NCBI GenBank assembly: GCA_002690445.1
Contig: NZER01000251.1
Coordinates: 1-9,189 of the forward strand
Direction: 5' to 3'
Source: Candidatus Pacearchaeota archaeon
Lineage (GTDB): Archaea; Nanoarchaeota; Nanoarchaeia; Pacearchaeales; GW2011-AR1
Length of the DNA stretch: 9,189 nt
Shown here in pieces: positions 7,241 to 9,189 of this stretch (position 1 is the stretch's first letter; each line of letters starts with the position of its first letter). The notes under the pieces are model-generated. The model saw only the letters and a program-made list of their open reading frames with translations. It was not told the origin of the DNA and ran no database searches. The position numbers and the translations under genes were made by a program.

Positions 7241-9189
7241 ATGGCGATTACAAGATATGCAGGTGATAGATTTGTAGGAGATGTTAATAACACTACTAAC
7301 TTAAACTCCCAAGTTAGTGGTGTCCTTGACGGAGCATTCTACACTTCCACGGGTAATCTTAAAAATTATATCAAAAGAGCTGCTGGCTGGGCCGAGACAG
7401 CAGGAGGGGGAGGGGGCGGTAGTACGGATCCGGCAGGTTCTAACACTCAAGTTCAGTTTAATAACAATGGAGTTTTTGGTGCCGATGCAGACTTAACCTT
7501 CACCAATGGTAACCGACTTAATGTCAACAAATTAGGTATTTCGGGGAATGTATATGACTCCAACAACTATATTGGGGAAGGTGGAATGGTTCTCACTAAT
7601 GAGGGAACAACTGGCGTTCATTGGAAAAATATCGAATCAGTTCTTTCAGGAGTAGGAGGTTCCGGCGTTGCAAACTATGTAGCAAAGTGGTCTGACGAAG
7701 ATACTTTAACTTCGGGAACTATATATGATGACGGGGACGTAGGAATTGGTACAGCCAATCCGGGTGCCAAGTTACATGTATACGATACTGTCGTATCGGA
7801 CATGGTAATATTAGAAAGTTCTGGTCCTTCAGCTGTTGATGGGCCTGATGTTGTTTTCTACCGTAATTCCGCAAGTCCGGCTGATTCGGATGACTTAGGT
7901 ATCTTAAAGTTTAGGGGTCGGAACGATAACTCTCAGGATGTCAACTATGCTCAGATCGAAGGTGAAGCTATCTCTGTTGCGGATGGCGCAGAAGGTGGCG
8001 CGTTAAATTTTCATACCCATAAGAATGGAACCAGTGCGGTCCGAATGGTCATCACCGGGGATAATGTTGGTATCGGGACTGTTACGCCATTAGAAAAATT
8101 AACTCTTAACGGTGGGACGGGAGATGGGGCTACATACGATGTGGCACAGAGATTCCAAAGAACATCTTCTACAGGAAACGTACTAGCCAGCAAAATAGTA
8201 TTTGACGATCAGGACACCAACTGGGGTGACTTGAAGTTCAAAATGAAAACCACTGCAAGCGCGGGGGAGAGTGGGAGTTTTTGGACGGACGCATTAACTA
8301 TTGAGGGGAGATACGGCAAAGTCGGCATCGGGACTACTACGCCCGGGGGATTACTAGAGCTTAGAACTAACGCCAATAATTTTATAGGGTTATTAATTAA
8401 TCAACAGCAAAATCAAAGTGCGATTCATATCACCAACCCTCAAAACACTACAGCATGGGCGTTGAAGATAGATGGCACCGGAAACCTGACAACAGGCGGT
8501 CTTGCTCGCTTTAAAAACGGTAGCGCCAACACCAGCACAAGAAGCCTTGTCCAAATTTGGAATGACAATGCGTTAGCAACCGGAACGACATCTTTAGAAG
8601 TCGTAAACGATAGCACGGGAGCAGCGGCAGTTTTCACAGGGGGCAATGTTGGTATCGGAACTAATGCTCCGGATACTCTATTAACTGTAGATGCCAATAA
8701 GAATTTTGACACTACCGTCGAACTTGCAAGATTTTACGTAGAGAAAGCTAATACATCTGCTAACCGAGCGGCAGGAATCAAATTTGGGGGAAGACGCGAT
8801 GGGTTAGTAGTTAATAGGTATGCTACTATTGATGCCTTCCGGGGAACCGCTGTTGCGGCGAATTTGATCATAAACAAGGACGGAGGTTATGTTGGTATAG
8901 GAAACAATACCAATCCTGCGCATCATCTGCATGTCGACGGAGACGCAATCATCAGCGGGGTTCTTTACGACTCAACCAATTCCAGCGGAGTTTCAGGTCA
9001 TGTCTTAACGAGCGAAGTGGGTGGTCCGCAATGGAAAATGATTGAGGACGTCTTGTCGGGCGTGGGTGGTAACGGTACTGCGGAATATATTCCAAGATGG
9101 ACTGACTCGGATACAATCGGTGATTCAGTAATTTCTCAGAGCGGTAGCAATATTGGCATAAACATGACCGCTGCTAATCCAGCTACCGA
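7241..9189 (+). CDS. Modular tail fibre protein with VGIGT repeats, C-terminus beyond window
   Basis: The frame is open from the ATG at 7241 to the right edge: 649 full codons plus two bases. This is probably a trimeric, beta-rich fibre that binds the host surface. Residues 1-52 (MAITRYAGDRFVG start, ending KRAAGWAE) look like a small virion-attachment domain. A six-glycine hinge follows (55-60), then 'GSNTQVQFNNNGVFG' (66-80), a motif common in aquatic phage fibres. The shaft carries VGIG-type units beginning at residues 167, 276, 361, 470 and 551 plus a degenerate IGI at 638, each usually followed by a proline and a short strand such as AKLHV. A longer module occurs at 99-174 and again at 569-649. 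Proteins of this build often end in a self-cleaving S74-type chaperone domain; if present here, it lies past the edge. The start is 5 bases after the previous stop, without a Shine-Dalgarno match. Sampled GC content is somewhat higher than in upstream genes. Confidence 0.8.
   Translation, partial: MAITRYAGDRFVGDVNNTTNLNSQVSGVLDGAFYTSTGNLKNYIKRAAGWAETAGGGGGGSTDPAGSNTQVQFNNNGVFGADADLTFTNGNRLNVNKLGISGNVYDSNNYIGEGGMVLTNEGTTGVHWKNIESVLSGVGGSGVANYVAKWSDEDTLTSGTIYDDGDVGIGTANPGAKLHVYDTVVSDMVILESSGPSAVDGPDVVFYRNSASPADSDDLGILKFRGRNDNSQDVNYAQIEGEAISVADGAEGGALNFHTHKNGTSAVRMVITGDNVGIGTVTPLEKLTLNGGTGDGATYDVAQRFQRTSSTGNVLASKIVFDDQDTNWGDLKFKMKTTASAGESGSFWTDALTIEGRYGKVGIGTTTPGGLLELRTNANNFIGLLINQQQNQSAIHITNPQNTTAWALKIDGTGNLTTGGLARFKNGSANTSTRSLVQIWNDNALATGTTSLEVVNDSTGAAAVFTGGNVGIGTNAPDTLLTVDANKNFDTTVELARFYVEKANTSANRAAGIKFGGRRDGLVVNRYATIDAFRGTAVAANLIINKDGGYVGIGNNTNPAHHLHVDGDAIISGVLYDSTNSSGVSGHVLTSEVGGPQWKMIEDVLSGVGGNGTAEYIPRWTDSDTIGDSVISQSGSNIGINMTAANPAT
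7403..7420 (+). other. Six-glycine hinge in the tail fibre
   Basis: Six consecutive glycine codons (residues 55-60), with two runs of five G at 7406-7410 and 7412-7416. The stretch separates the N-terminal attachment-like domain from the repeat-bearing shaft and is best read as a flexible linker. It also marks a likely module boundary where fibre parts can be exchanged. Confidence 0.6.
7535..7762 (+). repeat. Fibre long module, copy 1
   Basis: Encodes fibre residues 99-174: a GISGNVYDS opening, then GGMVLTNEG, WKNIESVLSGVGG, 'ANYVAKWSDEDTLTSG' and the closing DVGIGTANP. The same order of motifs is found again at 8945-9188. Modules of this build recur in many phage fibres and probably form one folded unit of the shaft. 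Confidence 0.75.
7736..9160 (+). repeat. VGIGT-type repeat series in the fibre shaft
   Basis: Six units of the form (N/D/K/Y)-VGIG-T followed by a proline and a short strand. The valine or isoleucine codons begin at 7739, 8066, 8321, 8648, 8891 and 9152. Spacing is 109, 85, 109, 81 and 87 residues. The last unit is degenerate (NIGINMTAANP). The DNA of the units is not identical (for example GTA GGA ATT, GTT GGT ATC and GTC GGC ATC), so they are protein-level rather than recent DNA repeats. Confidence 0.85.
8945..9188 (+). repeat. Fibre long module, copy 2 (reaches window edge)
   Basis: Encodes fibre residues 569 to the edge: ISGVLYDS opening, then GHVLTSEVGG, WKMIEDVLSGVGG, 'AEYIPRWTDSDTIGDS' and the degenerate NIGINMTAANP. 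It matches the module at 7535-7762 in order and in its core, at a distance of 470 residues. Confidence 0.75.

Noticed and set aside
8011..8712. Two antisense open frames over the fibre gene (8011-8193 and 8440-8712)
   Set aside because: They are explained by the glycine- and threonine-rich repeats of the fibre read backwards; their recurring VPIPT-type motif is the complement of the VGIGT codons.
7736..9160. Regularly spaced repeats as a CRISPR-like or DNA repeat array
   Set aside because: The units are protein motifs inside an open frame, vary in DNA sequence, and are 81-109 codons apart.
1..9189. A hidden defence, retroelement or other new enzymatic system
   Set aside because: Every long frame fits a packaging or virion role; apart from the terminase no catalytic motif was seen, and there is no unexplained non-coding space to hold an RNA element.

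Overview
This 9.2 kb window reads as part of the structural and packaging region of a tailed double-stranded DNA phage (Caudoviricetes) or prophage. All six supported genes lie on the + strand and fill almost the whole window. The gaps between genes are 20, 31 and 5 bases, and two junctions are one-base TAATG stop/start overlaps. There is no stretch over 300 bases without a gene, and I saw no RNA gene, mobile element, CRISPR array, integrase or convincing terminator. The style of the fibre proteins (repeated VGIGT units, a 'MANKKITQL' N-terminus) resembles phages seen in marine and other aquatic metagenomes. That environmental assignment is inference, and the host cannot be named from this sequence.

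Layout, left to right: (1) the large terminase subunit, cut at its N-terminus by the window edge, with Walker A, Walker B, an SAS-type coupling motif and the acidic residues of an RNase H-like nuclease; (2) a 624-residue portal protein; (3) a 472-residue protein that appears to contain two copies of one beta-rich domain and is best explained as a tail tube protein, possibly of the duplicated-domain type known from phage T5; (4) a 374-residue fibre-like or adsorption protein; (5) a 380-residue, very acidic, unrecognised virion-type protein; (6) at least 650 residues of a modular tail fibre that runs off the right edge.

How they work together: terminase and portal form the DNA-packaging motor at the capsid vertex. 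The third product probably builds the tube through which DNA leaves. The last three are probably displayed on the virion for host recognition. Two things stand out. No capsid protease, scaffold or major capsid gene lies between the portal and the tail genes, where many phages keep them. The long fibre reuses one module about 470 residues apart, with nearly every shared residue in its core written in a different codon.

I found no evidence of a defence system, a retroelement or another new enzymatic system. The interest lies in virion architecture: the duplicated tube-like protein, the acidic orphan protein and the modular fibre.
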